From contig NZ_JABGBW010000002.1 of NCBI RefSeq assembly GCF_014229965.1, positions 428,258 through 492,257 of the forward strand: a stretch of DNA of 64,000 bases. The letters run 5' to 3'. The first letter of the stretch is position 1. Every line of letters starts with the position of its first letter. Shown here piece after piece: positions 36,056 through 45,293 of the stretch. Made by a program: the position numbers and the translations under genes. The notes beneath the pieces are model-generated. The model was not told the DNA's origin and made no database searches. It saw only the letters and a program-made list of their open reading frames with translations. This DNA is from Peptostreptococcus canis. GTDB taxonomy: Bacteria > Bacillota > Clostridia > Peptostreptococcales > Peptostreptococcaceae.

Positions 36056-38734
36056 TTAAAATTGTTTTCTAAACCTTATTTTCTTTGTAATTTCCATACA
36101 TATCACTGATAACAACGCAATAGATAAAGATATACCAAAATCCTTAACTGAATAAGTAGCAGGAATTGCAAAAATAGGTCTTATAAATGGAAGTAAGACA
36201 AATCCCAACAATGCCAGACAAACTAGTATAGCTATAATTACATATTTATTACCGAATATTCCCATTTCAATTGAAGTATTAAAATCAGATCTACAGGCAA
36301 AAGTCTGAAATGTTCTGGATAATAATAAAGTCGTAAATGCCATTGCCACTCCCATCTCTGGTGAGTGCTGTAATCCTATAAATTGAGCTAATATTGCAGC
36401 TATACCTACAAATATCCCTCTGCTCAATATGGATATCAAAGTTCCTCCTCCTAAAAGACCTTCATTCTTGTCTCTCGGTGGAATATTCATTATTCCATTT
36501 TCCGGTTTTTCCATCCCCAATGCAATTGCCGGTAATGAATCATTTACCATATTTATAAATATCAATTGTAATGCGGTATACGGATTTGTCCAGTCGACAA
36601 ATACAGCAAATAAAATAGATATTATTGCCCCTAAATTACCTGAAAAAAGATATGTAATGGATTTTTTAATATTACTATAGACGGTTCTTCCCACTTCTAT
36701 AGCATCTATTATGCTTGCAAAATTGTCATCCACCAGTACCATTGCAGATGCATCTTTAGCAACTTCCGTACCACTTCCCATACCTATACCTATATCCGCA
36801 TTTTTCAATGCTGGAGCATCGTTTACTCCATCTCCTGTCATCGCCGTAACTTTATTTTTTTTCTGCCATGCAGATACAATTCTAATTTTATTTTGTGGAG
36901 AAACTCTTGCATACACACTAATTCTTTCCAGGTTTTCATCTAACTCTGAATCAGAAATATTATCCAGTTCTTGTCCCGTATATGATAAATCTCCTTCCTC
37001 AAAAATCCCTATTTCACGTCCGATGGCAACCGCAGTTGTTTTATGGTCACCAGTTATCATTATCGGCTTGATTCCTGCATTTTTTGCCTTAGACACCGCA
37101 TAAACAACTTCTTTTCTTGGTGGATCTATCATTGCTATCAATCCGATAAAAACAAAATCATCTTCAAAATCAATATCTATTTTTTCACCATCGAACTCCT
37201 TATATCCAAAAGCCAAAACTCTAAGAGCATTATTAGAATATTCTTCATTTTGTAATTTTATTTTTTCCAGTAATTCAGTGCTCATCTCAATTTCATCGCT
37301 ATCGATTAGCACCTTTTTACTTCTGGATAATATTATATCCGGAGCACCTTTTGTAAACATAATATCTTTTCCATTTATTTTATGAGTAGTAGACATTAAT
37401 TTTCTATCTGAATCAAAAGGTAATTCTTGAATTCTTTCAAAAGTTTCTCTGACTCTATTTGTTATGTATCCTTTTTTATTTGCAAAAACTGTTAATGCTA
37501 CTTCTGTTGGATCCCCGATTTCAACTCCCTCTTCATTTATACTGGAATCATTACATAATGCTGCTGCGTAATTTAACATAACTTCGGAATCTAAAAATTC
37601 ACTTTTAATACTATCTAATCTCTCAGATTCTTCCACTTCCTGTGATTTAAATTCTCCATTGCTATATAGGTAATATTTTACAGCTGTCATTTTATTCATT
37701 GTAAGTGTTCCTGTTTTATCAGTACAAATAACTGAAGTCGAACCAAGAGTTTCAACAGCCGGCAATTTTCTAATTATAGAATTCTTTCTAGACATAATCT
37801 TTGTTCCCATAGAAAGAACAATTGTAACAATGGATGATAAAGCTTCTGGAATTGCAGCGACTGCTATGGCAACTGCAAACATAAAAGAATTTAGTACCAC
37901 TGTTTTCAGTTCCTGACCATGTGGATGTGTCATTGCCCTAAATACCTGAACGGCAAATATAAATACACAAATTGCCACAATTGCTATACCTAGTTTTTTT
38001 GAAAAAGTCTCTATATTAGACTGAAGAGGGGTTTGTTTAGCTTCTGTATTTTCCAGTAAATCCGCTATTTTACCAATTTCTGTCTCCATACCGGTTCTGG
38101 TACAAACATAAGTCGCTCTGCCATTTACTACCATAGAAGTGGAATATACCATATTGATTCTATCACCGACTGTGCATTCAGTTTCAATTCTATCTGTGTT
38201 TTTATCTGCAGGTTCAGATTCACCGGTTAACATACCTTCTACTATTTTCAAAGATTCTGCTTCTAACAATCTACCATCAGCTGGTACATAATCACCCGCT
38301 TCCAATATAACTATATCCCCTGGAACTATTTCCGTAGATGATATTGTCAATTTCTCACCATCTCTTAATACCTTTGCACTCGGAACAGACATCTGTTTTA
38401 AACTATTTATTGATGATTCGGCTTTCTTCGTTTGAACAGTTCCCAATATTGCGTTTAAAATTAGAACTAGAAATATTATCAATGATTCCATTACAGATCC
38501 GGTTATTATCTGAATTATAGCTGCTACTATTAATATTATGACCATCGGATCTTTAAAGCTATCTAAAAATATCTTCCAAATAGGATCGCTTTCTTTTTCC
38601 TTTATCTCATTTTTACCATATTTATCCAATCTTTTTTTAGCCTCATCACTGGATAAACCCAAATCATCAGTATTTAATTCCTTTAAAACTTCTAATTTCT
38701 CCATTAAATAATATTTTTTATTAATATCCGACAT
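36056..38734 (-). CDS. P2-type cation-transporting ATPase (Ca2+/Mn2+ efflux)
   Basis: The 892-residue pump has the phosphorylation motif VICTDKTGTLTMNK, the TGES-type motif MLTGESEP, the hinge TGDGVNDAPAL, and paired membrane segments in the order of SERCA/PMCA-like pumps. The transmembrane motif AAIPEAL matches the calcium-binding PEGL-like site. AAGGAGG sets the start at 38734. The annotation would be Ca2+ ATPase, but the upstream yybP-ykoY-type riboswitch senses Mn2+, so manganese export is a strong alternative. It is transcribed alone. Confidence 0.92.
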   Translation of the reverse strand: MSDINKKYYLMEKLEVLKELNTDDLGLSSDEAKKRLDKYGKNEIKEKESDPIWKIFLDSFKDPMVIILIVAAIIQIITGSVMESLIIFLVLILNAILGTVQTKKAESSINSLKQMSVPSAKVLRDGEKLTISSTEIVPGDIVILEAGDYVPADGRLLEAESLKIVEGMLTGESEPADKNTDRIETECTVGDRINMVYSTSMVVNGRATYVCTRTGMETEIGKIADLLENTEAKQTPLQSNIETFSKKLGIAIVAICVFIFAVQVFRAMTHPHGQELKTVVLNSFMFAVAIAVAAIPEALSSIVTIVLSMGTKIMSRKNSIIRKLPAVETLGSTSVICTDKTGTLTMNKMTAVKYYLYSNGEFKSQEVEESERLDSIKSEFLDSEVMLNYAAALCNDSSINEEGVEIGDPTEVALTVFANKKGYITNRVRETFERIQELPFDSDRKLMSTTHKINGKDIMFTKGAPDIILSRSKKVLIDSDEIEMSTELLEKIKLQNEEYSNNALRVLAFGYKEFDGEKIDIDFEDDFVFIGLIAMIDPPRKEVVYAVSKAKNAGIKPIMITGDHKTTAVAIGREIGIFEEGDLSYTGQELDNISDSELDENLERISVYARVSPQNKIRIVSAWQKKNKVTAMTGDGVNDAPALKNADIGIGMGSGTEVAKDASAMVLVDDNFASIIDAIEVGRTVYSNIKKSITYLFSGNLGAIISILFAVFVDWTNPYTALQLIFINMVNDSLPAIALGMEKPENGIMNIPPRDKNEGLLGGGTLISILSRGIFVGIAAILAQFIGLQHSPEMGVAMAFTTLLLSRTFQTFACRSDFNTSIEMGIFGNKYVIIAILVCLALLGFVLLPFIRPIFAIPATYSVKDFGISLSIALLSVICMEITKKIRFRKQF

Positions 38735-38781
38735 ATTTTCCTCCTTAACTCTAATTGAAAATCTAATATTGCAATTGCAAT

Positions 38782-38936
38782 AAAAAAACCTTAATAACAC
38801 GACTTTCAGAACAAATAAAAACTTATTCTGAAGGTCTTGCTATCAAGGTTATACTTGTCCATTAACCGAGTATATTAAATACTGTATTGACGACTAATAG
38901 ATATATGTAAGTACATATAGTGCTACTCCCCTTCTG
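38782..38936 (-). ncRNA. yybP-ykoY (Mn2+) riboswitch upstream of the P-type ATPase
   Basis: The reverse-strand leader has the yybP-ykoY hallmarks: AAGGGGAGTAGC near the start, GTCGTCAATACAG in the middle and GCAAGACCTTC near the end. Downstream is an intrinsic terminator. ACCTTGATA and TATTAAGGT flank a strong inner hairpin (TTCAGAA / TTCTGAA), then TTTTTTT at 38782-38788. In this class Mn2+ binding stabilises the aptamer and turns expression on. Confidence 0.85.
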
Positions 38937-38940
38937 CTTA

Positions 38941-38969
38941 ATTCTACCTTATAGCCGAGTATTTGTCAA
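38941..38969 (-). promoter_or_regulatory. Promoter of the riboswitch and ATPase transcript
   Basis: A perfect TTGACA and TAGAAT with a 17-base spacer on the reverse strand. The predicted start near 38934 is the first base of the aptamer. Confidence 0.75.
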
Positions 38970-39041
38970 TATAAAAGCGGCAATATAATCGATAGTCAAA
39001 TTATATTGCCACAAATATGAGCCTATATTTTTATTAATATA

Positions 39042-39419
39042 TTATAAGACTACTAAAACTTCTACTTCTACTCTCGCACCCTTTGGCAATTCTTTTACAG
39101 CTACACAAGATCTAGCCGGTTTGTGATCGCCAAAGAAGTCAGCGTAAACTTCATTAACAGCACCAAAATCTGCCATATCGACTAGATAAACTGTAGTCTT
39201 CACAACATTAGTTACATCTGCACCGGCTTCTGCCAATACAGCCTTGACATTTTTTAGAGATTGAGTTGCTTGAGCCTTTATATCTCCCTCAACTAGTACA
39301 CCTGTTTCAGGAACTAGTGGAATCTGACCTGAACAATATACCACATTTCCTACTTTTATAGCCTGTGAATATGGTCCAACTGCTGCTGGAGCCTTATCAG
39401 TGAATATTACTTCTCCCAT
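39042..39419 (-). CDS. ridA: RidA family enamine/imine deaminase
   Basis: The 125-residue protein has the RidA signature: AVGPYSQAIKVGNVVYCSGQ near the start and the conserved Arg and Glu in PARSCVAVKELPKGARVEVE at the end. RidA hydrolyses the reactive 2-aminoacrylate or 2-aminocrotonate released by serine/threonine dehydratases. Here it lies directly downstream of ilvA on the same strand, which supports that role. GGAGG supports the ATG at 39419. Confidence 0.93.
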   Translation of the reverse strand: MGEVIFTDKAPAAVGPYSQAIKVGNVVYCSGQIPLVPETGVLVEGDIKAQATQSLKNVKAVLAEAGADVTNVVKTTVYLVDMADFGAVNEVYADFFGDHKPARSCVAVKELPKGARVEVEVLVVL

Positions 39420-39492
39420 TTTATTTACCTCCAAAATTCTTAATATTAATATATTATACACCTATTATTTTGCTATTACAATATAGGGTTTA

Positions 39493-39556
39493 TATTTACA
39501 TATTTACATATTTACATATTTACATATTTACATATTTACATATTTACATATTTACA
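39493..39556. repeat. Eight tandem copies of an 8-bp unit
   Basis: TATTTACA is repeated eight times without a mismatch in the ilvA-ridA gap. The unit is AT-rich and short, prone to slippage, and too short to be a CRISPR. It may space or weaken the coupling of the two genes. Confidence 0.95.
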
Positions 39557-39569
39557 ATATTATAATTAT

Positions 39570-40790
39570 TTATATAATATCTACTTTTATTCCGCTTTCA
39601 ATAAATGCAGATTTAATTCTATTTATCTGATCAAAATCAACTGTTTCTATTGTTGCCTCAACCATCTGTTTCTTTGTAAATCTACCTGAAGCCAATTTAT
39701 CCTGAGTAATGTTTAGTATATTTGCACCATTTTCAGCTATTATACTTACAAGTTTAGCTAATGATCCGGGTACATCAGGTAATTCAGCTACAATACTTAT
39801 TCTTCTTCCTTGTTTCTTAAGTGCAACACTCATTATTCTATAAAGAGTATTTATATCTATATTACCACCTGAAACCACACAAACTACCTTTTCATCTTTT
39901 TTTGGAACATATTTGCCTGATAGCAATGCAGCAGTACTTACTGCTCCGGCACCTTCGGATACCAATTTCTGATTTTCAAGCATAAATAAAATTGCTTCCG
40001 CTATTTCTTCTTCAGTCACTGTAATTATTTCATCGACATTTTTAGAAATAATATCAAAAGTTAAATCTCCCGGTGTTTTAACTGCTATACCATCTGCAAT
40101 TGTGACATCATTAAAAGCAGAAGTTACTTTTCCATTTTCAAAAGAAGCTTTCATTGATGGTATATTACAAGTTTGAACACCTATTATTTTTATATTTGGA
40201 TTTAATCCCTTTAATGCAGTCGCAATACCAGCTATAATACCACCGCCACCTATTGGTACTATTACTGTATCGACCTCTCCATTTCTCTGTTCAAAAATTT
40301 CAAGACCTATAGTTCCCTGACCTGCTATAACAAATTTATCATTAAATGGATCTAAAAAAGTAGCTCCTGTTTGAGCTTGAATTTCTATTGCCTTATCATG
40401 TGCATCATCATATACGTTTCCGTGTAACACGACTTCCGCACCATAGCTCTTAGTTGCAGCAACCTTTGATACCGGTGCATTTGCCGGCATACAAATAGTA
40501 GCTTTTATACCTGCATTTCTAGCACCCAATGCAACCCCCTGAGCATGATTCCCTGCACTTGATGCGATAACTCCATGTGCTTTTTCTTCTTCCGTTAAAC
40601 TTGCTATCTTGTTGCAAGCTCCCCTTATCTTAAATGAGCCTGTCCTCTGAAGATTTTCACATTTATAAAATACCTTTGCCCCTGTCTGTTCAGAAAGTCT
40701 AACATTTTCCAGCATGTCAGTTCTAAGAACTACATCTTTTATAACCTCCTGAGCCTTTTTAATATCATTCAATGTAACCTGATCCATCAT
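39570..40790 (-). CDS. ilvA: Threonine dehydratase with ACT domain
   Basis: The PLP enzyme of about 406 residues deaminates threonine (and serine) to the 2-oxo acid. The PLP lysine is in RTGSFKIRGACNKI (about 50-63), the phosphate loop is IPIGGGGIIAGI, and the C-terminal about 80 residues form one ACT domain (ISIVAELPDVPGSLAKLV). A single ACT domain fits the catabolic/short class. Upstream in-frame codons exist to 40856, but GGAGG points to the tandem ATGs at 40790/40787. Confidence 0.92.
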   Translation of the reverse strand: MMDQVTLNDIKKAQEVIKDVVLRTDMLENVRLSEQTGAKVFYKCENLQRTGSFKIRGACNKIASLTEEEKAHGVIASSAGNHAQGVALGARNAGIKATICMPANAPVSKVAATKSYGAEVVLHGNVYDDAHDKAIEIQAQTGATFLDPFNDKFVIAGQGTIGLEIFEQRNGEVDTVIVPIGGGGIIAGIATALKGLNPNIKIIGVQTCNIPSMKASFENGKVTSAFNDVTIADGIAVKTPGDLTFDIISKNVDEIITVTEEEIAEAILFMLENQKLVSEGAGAVSTAALLSGKYVPKKDEKVVCVVSGGNIDINTLYRIMSVALKKQGRRISIVAELPDVPGSLAKLVSIIAENGANILNITQDKLASGRFTKKQMVEATIETVDFDQINRIKSAFIESGIKVDII

Positions 40791-40854
40791 TATACCTCCA
40801 TAATAAATCTCTATTGGAAAACCCCAATCTTTTCTACCAAAATTCCCATATATC

Positions 40855-40883
40855 ATTATATCCTTATTTCAAATAAGATTCAA
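40855..40883 (-). promoter_or_regulatory. Promoter of ilvA-ridA
   Basis: TTGAAT and a perfect TATAAT with a 17-base spacer, about 65 bases before the ATG. Confidence 0.7.
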
Positions 40884-41123
40884 TACTTTTATTATAATCT
40901 TTAAATACGTAATACCATTACTTTATATACTTTTTTCAGCATTTCATTTAACTATTTAATTATATTCTTATTAGTATATTTTTTTATTTAACTTGCTTTT
41001 TTTGTTTTTTTAATACAAAACCCCCCTATAAAAAACCAGCATAAATATACTCATTTTTCTAATAAAACTTCTTCTTTTCCATAGTCTCTTAACATCATAT
41101 TAAGGTGTCAAGCTTATAAATTA
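40884..41123. other. AT-rich gap without a recognisable gene
   Basis: I see no supported frame, RNA gene or repeat in this stretch between the ilvA promoter and the yhbY terminator. Confidence 0.5.
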
Positions 41124-41167
41124 AGGATAGAGGAAAAATTTTAATAATCAAATTTCTTCTCTATCCT
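41124..41167 (-). terminator. Terminator of the rplU-prp-rpmA-obg-yhbY operon
   Basis: AGGATAGAG and CTCTATCCT pair, with inner AAATTT complementarity, in a long hairpin 36 bases past the yhbY stop. The reverse-strand tail is only moderately T-rich. Confidence 0.65.
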
Positions 41168-41203
41168 ACATAAAAAACTTACTTTTCAAATATTATTAAA
41201 TTA

Positions 41204-41566
41204 TTATCTGGCACTTCTCTTTGTGACAAATTTCTTTGTTTTGTCTCTTTTATTTTTTGCAACAGCCTGTTCATGTCCTGGGAATACTATCTTAGGTGAT
41301 TCTAAATTTTTTCTATACACAGTAAATTTTGAGCCAATAGCCTGAACGAACTCACATCTTAATTTCTCACATATATACTGTGCTGTTTCTTTAGAATCTA
41401 ATCCTGCATTTTCCAAAATACTTATTTTTACTAATTCTCTGGCTCTCAACATATCATCTAAAGAATTTAAAAAATCTTCACTGACACCTTCTTTGCCGAT
41501 TTGTGTTATTGGCTTTATATTATTTGCCAAAGATTTTAAATATGATCTTTGTTTTCCTTTTAACAT
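41204..41566 (-). CDS. yhbY: YhbY/CRS1 family RNA-binding protein
   Basis: The 120-residue protein contains the CRM fold: MLKGKQRSYLKSLANNIKPI at the start, QIGKEGVSEDFLNSL and an IGSKFTVYRKN end. YhbY associates with pre-50S particles. The last about 25 residues are a basic tail that many homologues lack (KNKRDKTKKF). It follows obg by 32 bases, the order seen in many Firmicutes. Confidence 0.92.
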   Translation of the reverse strand: MLKGKQRSYLKSLANNIKPITQIGKEGVSEDFLNSLDDMLRARELVKISILENAGLDSKETAQYICEKLRCEFVQAIGSKFTVYRKNLESPKIVFPGHEQAVAKNKRDKTKKFVTKRSAR

Positions 41567-41598
41567 ATATATTCCTTTCTAAAAATTAATTGGTTATT

Positions 41599-42879
41599 TT
41601 AATGGTAGAATTCAAATTCCAATTCATAAATTTTTACCGTATCACCATCTTCAATTCCCATTTCTCTTAATTTATCAAATACACCTTTTGTTTCCATCTG
41701 TTTCTGGAAGAACTGAAGTGACTCCATATCATCAAAATTTACAGAGTACATTATTCTTCTAAGTTCTTTACCTGTAACTACATAAACTCCATTTTCATCA
41801 ACTTCTACATTTAGGCCTTCCTCTTCTGTATCATCAAGTTCAGGTCTATAGATTTCATCTTCAGACACTAATTCAATATCATCAGACTCAGCAAGTATTT
41901 GACTTACTCTATCTATCACAGCATCTACTCCGTCTCTCGTAACTGCAGACATCTTAAACACTTCGTATCCTCTTTCCTCCATAGTCGATTTAAATTTCTC
42001 ATAAATACTTTTATCATACAGAAGATCTGCCTTATTAGCAACTACTATCTGAGGTCTTGTAGCCAGTTTTTCATTATATAATTTTAATTCCTCATTTATT
42101 TTATCAAAATCCTCAACTGCATCTCTGCCCTCAACTCCGGAAATATCTACAATATGAATAAGCACTTTAGTTCTCTCAACATGTCTTAAAAAATCATGTC
42201 CCAGTCCTACACCATCAGCCGCCCCTTCTATTATTCCCGGGATATCAGCCATCACAAAACTATCTCCATGCCTTGTTTGAACAACTCCCAAATTAGGTGT
42301 AAGTGTAGTAAAATGATAATTGGCTATCTTCGGCTTTGCAGAAGTGACAACTGATAAAAAAGTTGATTTACCTACATTAGGAAATCCTAACAATCCAACA
42401 TCCGCTATCATCTTTAATTCAAGTAATACCCAACGCTCTTCCCCGTCTGTTCCTGATTTTGCAAATGCGGGTGCCTGTCTAACTGCATTTGCGAAATGTT
42501 GGTTTCCTTTTCCGCCATAACCACCTTTTGCAATTACAACTCTATCACCGGCATTTTTTAAATCGGCTATAACTAATCCACTTTTTTCATCTCTTATTAT
42601 AGTCCCTTCCGGTACTTTTAAAAGCAAATCTTCTCCATTTTTGCCGGCTCTTCTCTTTTTTGAACCATCTTCTCCATTTGGAGCAGAATATTTCTTTTTA
42701 TACTTAAAATCCATCAAAGTTCTAAGTCCACTATCTGCTTCAACAATGATACTTGCTCCTCTGCCACCGTCTCCGCCATCTGGGCCACCTGCAGGAACAT
42801 ACTTTTCCCTTCTAAAAGAAACTGCTCCGTTACCACCGTTACCCGCTTTGACAAAAATCCTAGCTTTATCTACAAACAT
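41599..42879 (-). CDS. obg: GTPase Obg (CgtA)
   Basis: The 426-residue ribosome assembly GTPase has the glycine-rich Obg fold (FVKAGNGGNGAVSFRREK, then GPDGGDGGRGASII), the G domain with GFPNVGKSTFLS (about 166-177), DIPGIIEGA and NKAD, and a C-terminal OCT domain. AAAGGAG supports the ATG at 42879 rather than the earlier in-frame start. It lies between rpmA and yhbY. Confidence 0.96.
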   Translation of the reverse strand: MFVDKARIFVKAGNGGNGAVSFRREKYVPAGGPDGGDGGRGASIIVEADSGLRTLMDFKYKKKYSAPNGEDGSKKRRAGKNGEDLLLKVPEGTIIRDEKSGLVIADLKNAGDRVVIAKGGYGGKGNQHFANAVRQAPAFAKSGTDGEERWVLLELKMIADVGLLGFPNVGKSTFLSVVTSAKPKIANYHFTTLTPNLGVVQTRHGDSFVMADIPGIIEGAADGVGLGHDFLRHVERTKVLIHIVDISGVEGRDAVEDFDKINEELKLYNEKLATRPQIVVANKADLLYDKSIYEKFKSTMEERGYEVFKMSAVTRDGVDAVIDRVSQILAESDDIELVSEDEIYRPELDDTEEEGLNVEVDENGVYVVTGKELRRIMYSVNFDDMESLQFFQKQMETKGVFDKLREMGIEDGDTVKIYELEFEFYH

Positions 42880-42945
42880 AGCTTCTCCTTTCTTCATTAA
42901 TATATTTAAAAAAGAGCTATCAAATAGATAGCTCTGTAGTTTGCA

Positions 42946-43236
42946 TTATTCAGCGATTTCTACTGGATATATACTAACTTTCTTTCTCTTCTTGTCTAAT
43001 CTTTCAAATTTGACTTTACCGTCAACAAGTGCGAATAGAGTATCATCTCCACCCTTACCAACATTTGTTCCAGGATGAATTTTAGTTCCTCTCTGTCTAA
43101 CTATTATAGAACCGGCACTTACTAACTGACCATCAAATCTCTTAACACCAAGTCTTTTAGAAATAGAATCTCTACCATTCTTAGAAGAACCTACCCCTTT
43201 TTTAGATGCAAGAAGCTGTAAATTCATTTTCAACAT
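42946..43236 (-). CDS. rpmA: 50S ribosomal protein L27 with a cleavable N-terminus
   Basis: The 96-residue protein has the core L27 sequence [13 protein letters not shown] and [13 protein letters not shown]. It starts with a nine-residue extension ending in LQLLA before SKKG, matching the Firmicute motif that the protease Prp removes before L27 can act at the peptidyl transferase centre. The gene for Prp lies immediately upstream, 13 bases away. Confidence 0.97.
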   Translation of the reverse strand: MLKMNLQLLASKKGVGSSKNGRDSISKRLGVKRFDGQLVSAGSIIVRQRGTKIHPGTNVGKGGDDTLFALVDGKVKFERLDKKRKKVSIYPVEIAE

Positions 43237-43249
43237 CTGGAGTCACCCC

Positions 43250-43567
43250 CTACTTTTCAAATATTTTTATATTTATTGGATATTCTTTACTTATTTCCAC
43301 CAGTGCAAGTCTTAAATGTTGAAGCAACAACTGAGATTTATCTATATCGCATTTATTTACAAAACAATAAATATGTCCCTCTTTTGCAACAATCTTATCG
43401 AACTTCACTTTTTGTAGACTATCTAACGAGTTAATTACTGCCAGTGCATTACTGGTAACAGCCGAACAAACTATATCGTATCCAATCTCGTCATAATCTG
43501 CATGACCTTTTAACTCAAAGCCTTTAATCTTAAAATCTTCATTAAAATAAAATGTTACTTTAATCAT
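43250..43567 (-). CDS. prp: Ribosomal-processing cysteine protease Prp
   Basis: The 105-residue protein has the catalytic pair of the family: His in GHADYDEIGYD (about residue 22) and Cys in DIVCSAVTSNA (about 34). Prp cleaves the N-terminal extension of L27, whose gene is next. It sits between rplU and rpmA, the standard place. The start has a short gap of five bases after rplU, so translation may be coupled. Confidence 0.93.
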   Translation of the reverse strand: MIKVTFYFNEDFKIKGFELKGHADYDEIGYDIVCSAVTSNALAVINSLDSLQKVKFDKIVAKEGHIYCFVNKCDIDKSQLLLQHLRLALVEISKEYPINIKIFEK

Positions 43568-43572
43568 GATAA

Positions 43573-43881
43573 TTAAGCATTAATCTTTTCAACTACTAAC
43601 TTAGTATATAGCTGACGATGACCGTTCTTTCTTCTATAGTCTTTCTTTGGCTTATACTTATAAACGATAATCTTCTTATCTTTACCCTGTTCTAATACTT
43701 TAACCTGAACAGATGCGCCTTCAACTACAGGAGTTCCTAACTTAAGTTCACCGTTATTTACTGCTAATACTTCATCTAAAGTAACAACATCACCTTCGTT
43801 AGCCTCTAGCTTTTCAACGAAAAGAACATCACCTTCAGAAACCTTATACTGCTTTCCTCCAGTCTTTACTATAGCGTACAT
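43573..43881 (-). CDS. rplU: 50S ribosomal protein L21
   Basis: The 102-residue protein begins [18 protein letters not shown] and ends [19 protein letters not shown], both diagnostic for L21, which contacts 23S rRNA and L20. It is the first gene of rplU-prp-rpmA-obg-yhbY. AAGGAGGTG precedes the ATG, and a structured leader of the L21 type lies upstream. Confidence 0.97.
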   Translation of the reverse strand: MYAIVKTGGKQYKVSEGDVLFVEKLEANEGDVVTLDEVLAVNNGELKLGTPVVEGASVQVKVLEQGKDKKIIVYKYKPKKDYRRKNGHRQLYTKLVVEKINA

Positions 43882-43889
43882 ATATACAC

Positions 43890-43995
43890 CTCCTTGTTCT
43901 CAAACTCGCCGGATCAGGTACTCAAATTATTGAGATTTTATGCCAAGCACTGCTATTGCGTGCAGCTACCTCTACCGTGCGGCAATTACCATACT
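43890..43995 (-). ncRNA. L21-type leader RNA upstream of rplU
   Basis: About 100 bases of relatively GC-rich, structured leader (GCCGCACGGTAGAGGTAGCT, then GCACGCAATAGCAGTGC, then ACCTGATCCGGCG) between a strong promoter and rplU. Position and content fit the L21 leader of Firmicutes, thought to give autogenous control. The exact fold was not checked. Confidence 0.7.
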
Positions 43996-44024
43996 ATTAT
44001 ACATAATAATTACGTATTCGTCAA
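43996..44024 (-). promoter_or_regulatory. Strong promoter of the rplU operon
   Basis: TTGACG and a perfect TATAAT separated by 17 bases on the reverse strand. Confidence 0.85.
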
Positions 44025-44030
44025 TATTTT

Positions 44031-45008
44031 TTATTTTATTTCTACTGCTTTTATTTTTTTTGTCTCTACTACTGCTGTCCTTTCAATTTTTTTAGGTAAT
44101 TGTATCTGTGCAGCAAGAACTGCAATTACCATTATAATACAACCTGCTATTTCTCTTGATGTAAGTGTCTCCCCTAGTAATAACACTCCCGCAACTACTG
44201 ATACACCTGATTCCATACTCATAATTAAAGAAGATATTGTAGGTGATAAATTCTTCTGGGCAACAATTTGAAGTGTAAAACCAACTCCACTTGACAATAA
44301 TCCTGTATAAAGTATAGCCACTGCAGCCGCTTGTAATCCAAGTAAAGTTAGATTTTCCAATCCCAGCATTGCAATTAAAGACAGTGTTCCGGATGTAATA
44401 AACTGAACCATAGAAAGTTTAAGAGCATCTGCTTTTGGTGCAAATAAATCTATCACTATTATCTGAAGCCCAAAACAAATGGCAGACAAAAATACCAAAA
44501 AATCTCCTCTTTCAATGACAAAACCTTCCTTAATGGATAAAAGATACAAACCAACTGCAGCAAGTGCAACACAAATCCACATTTTTAAATTGGTCTTTCT
44601 TCCATAAAATATTCCCATTACAGGAACCATTACTATATACATAGTAGTTATAAATCCTGCTTTTGAGGCAGTTGTACTTACCATACCAACCTGCTGAGTG
44701 CTCATTGCTAAAAATAGAGCTAGACCTGCAAGTAATCCGCCAATAATAAGAGATTTATCTTTAAATCCTTTATTGCCTTCTACTTCTTCATAGTATCCTT
44801 GCTCTACTAACTTTTTTCTTCTTTTTCCGGCTATTCTATTTATTATAAATAAAAAAGCCAAACATATTATACATCTAAAAAAGTTAAATGCGAATGGTCC
44901 AATGTGATCCATTCCTGTACGTTGAAATACAAATGCTACCCCCCATATAATAGATGTAAGCATTAATAAACCAGCACTTTTTGTCTCTTGTTTTTTCTTC
45001 TGATTCAT
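44031..45008 (-). CDS. EamA/DMT family transporter
   Basis: The 325-residue membrane protein has ten predicted hydrophobic segments in two EamA repeats. The first repeat starts LLMLTSIIWGVAFVFQRTG and the second has FLVFLSAICFGLQIIVIDLF. Members export or import amino acids and other small metabolites; the substrate cannot be read from sequence. GAGGAG supports the ATG at 45008. The longer frame from 45107 runs through the upstream hairpin and is unlikely to be translated. It lies between leuS and the rplU operon. Confidence 0.88.
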   Translation of the reverse strand: MNQKKKQETKSAGLLMLTSIIWGVAFVFQRTGMDHIGPFAFNFFRCIICLAFLFIINRIAGKRRKKLVEQGYYEEVEGNKGFKDKSLIIGGLLAGLALFLAMSTQQVGMVSTTASKAGFITTMYIVMVPVMGIFYGRKTNLKMWICVALAAVGLYLLSIKEGFVIERGDFLVFLSAICFGLQIIVIDLFAPKADALKLSMVQFITSGTLSLIAMLGLENLTLLGLQAAAVAILYTGLLSSGVGFTLQIVAQKNLSPTISSLIMSMESGVSVVAGVLLLGETLTSREIAGCIIMVIAVLAAQIQLPKKIERTAVVETKKIKAVEIK

Positions 45009-45063
45009 AATAAACTCCTCACTTTCACCATAATAATTACAAATAATAATATAAATCATACTA

Positions 45064-45094
45064 AAAAGGGCATCGCATAAGCAATAACCCTTTA
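45064..45094 (-). terminator. Terminator between leuS and the EamA gene
   Basis: AAAGGG pairs with CCCTTT, and inner bases TTATTGC pair with GCGATG around TTAT, followed by TTTTTAG on the reverse strand. It lies about 200 bases past leuS and 55 bases before the EamA start, so it may end leuS or act as an attenuator. Confidence 0.6.
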
Positions 45095-45293
45095 TAATCA
45101 TATTCATTCAAGATATTCTTTTCATAAAACTAAGATTTAAGTAGAAATATTCTAAAAAAACAAACATAAAATGAACATCTATTTAATTATCATCTCTACA
45201 AACATATCCTACCATATTATTATCCCAATATCAACACTTTAATCAAATTTTATTTAAATAATTTTAAAATATTTATTTACTTATTTCAAATCA

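Noticed and set aside
39493-39556. Possible CRISPR-like array
   Set aside because: The repeat unit is 8 bp without spacers; it is a simple tandem repeat.
45009-45107. N-terminal extension of the EamA transporter
   Set aside because: The extension lies across a terminator hairpin and lacks a ribosome binding site, whereas GAGGAG precedes the ATG at 45008.
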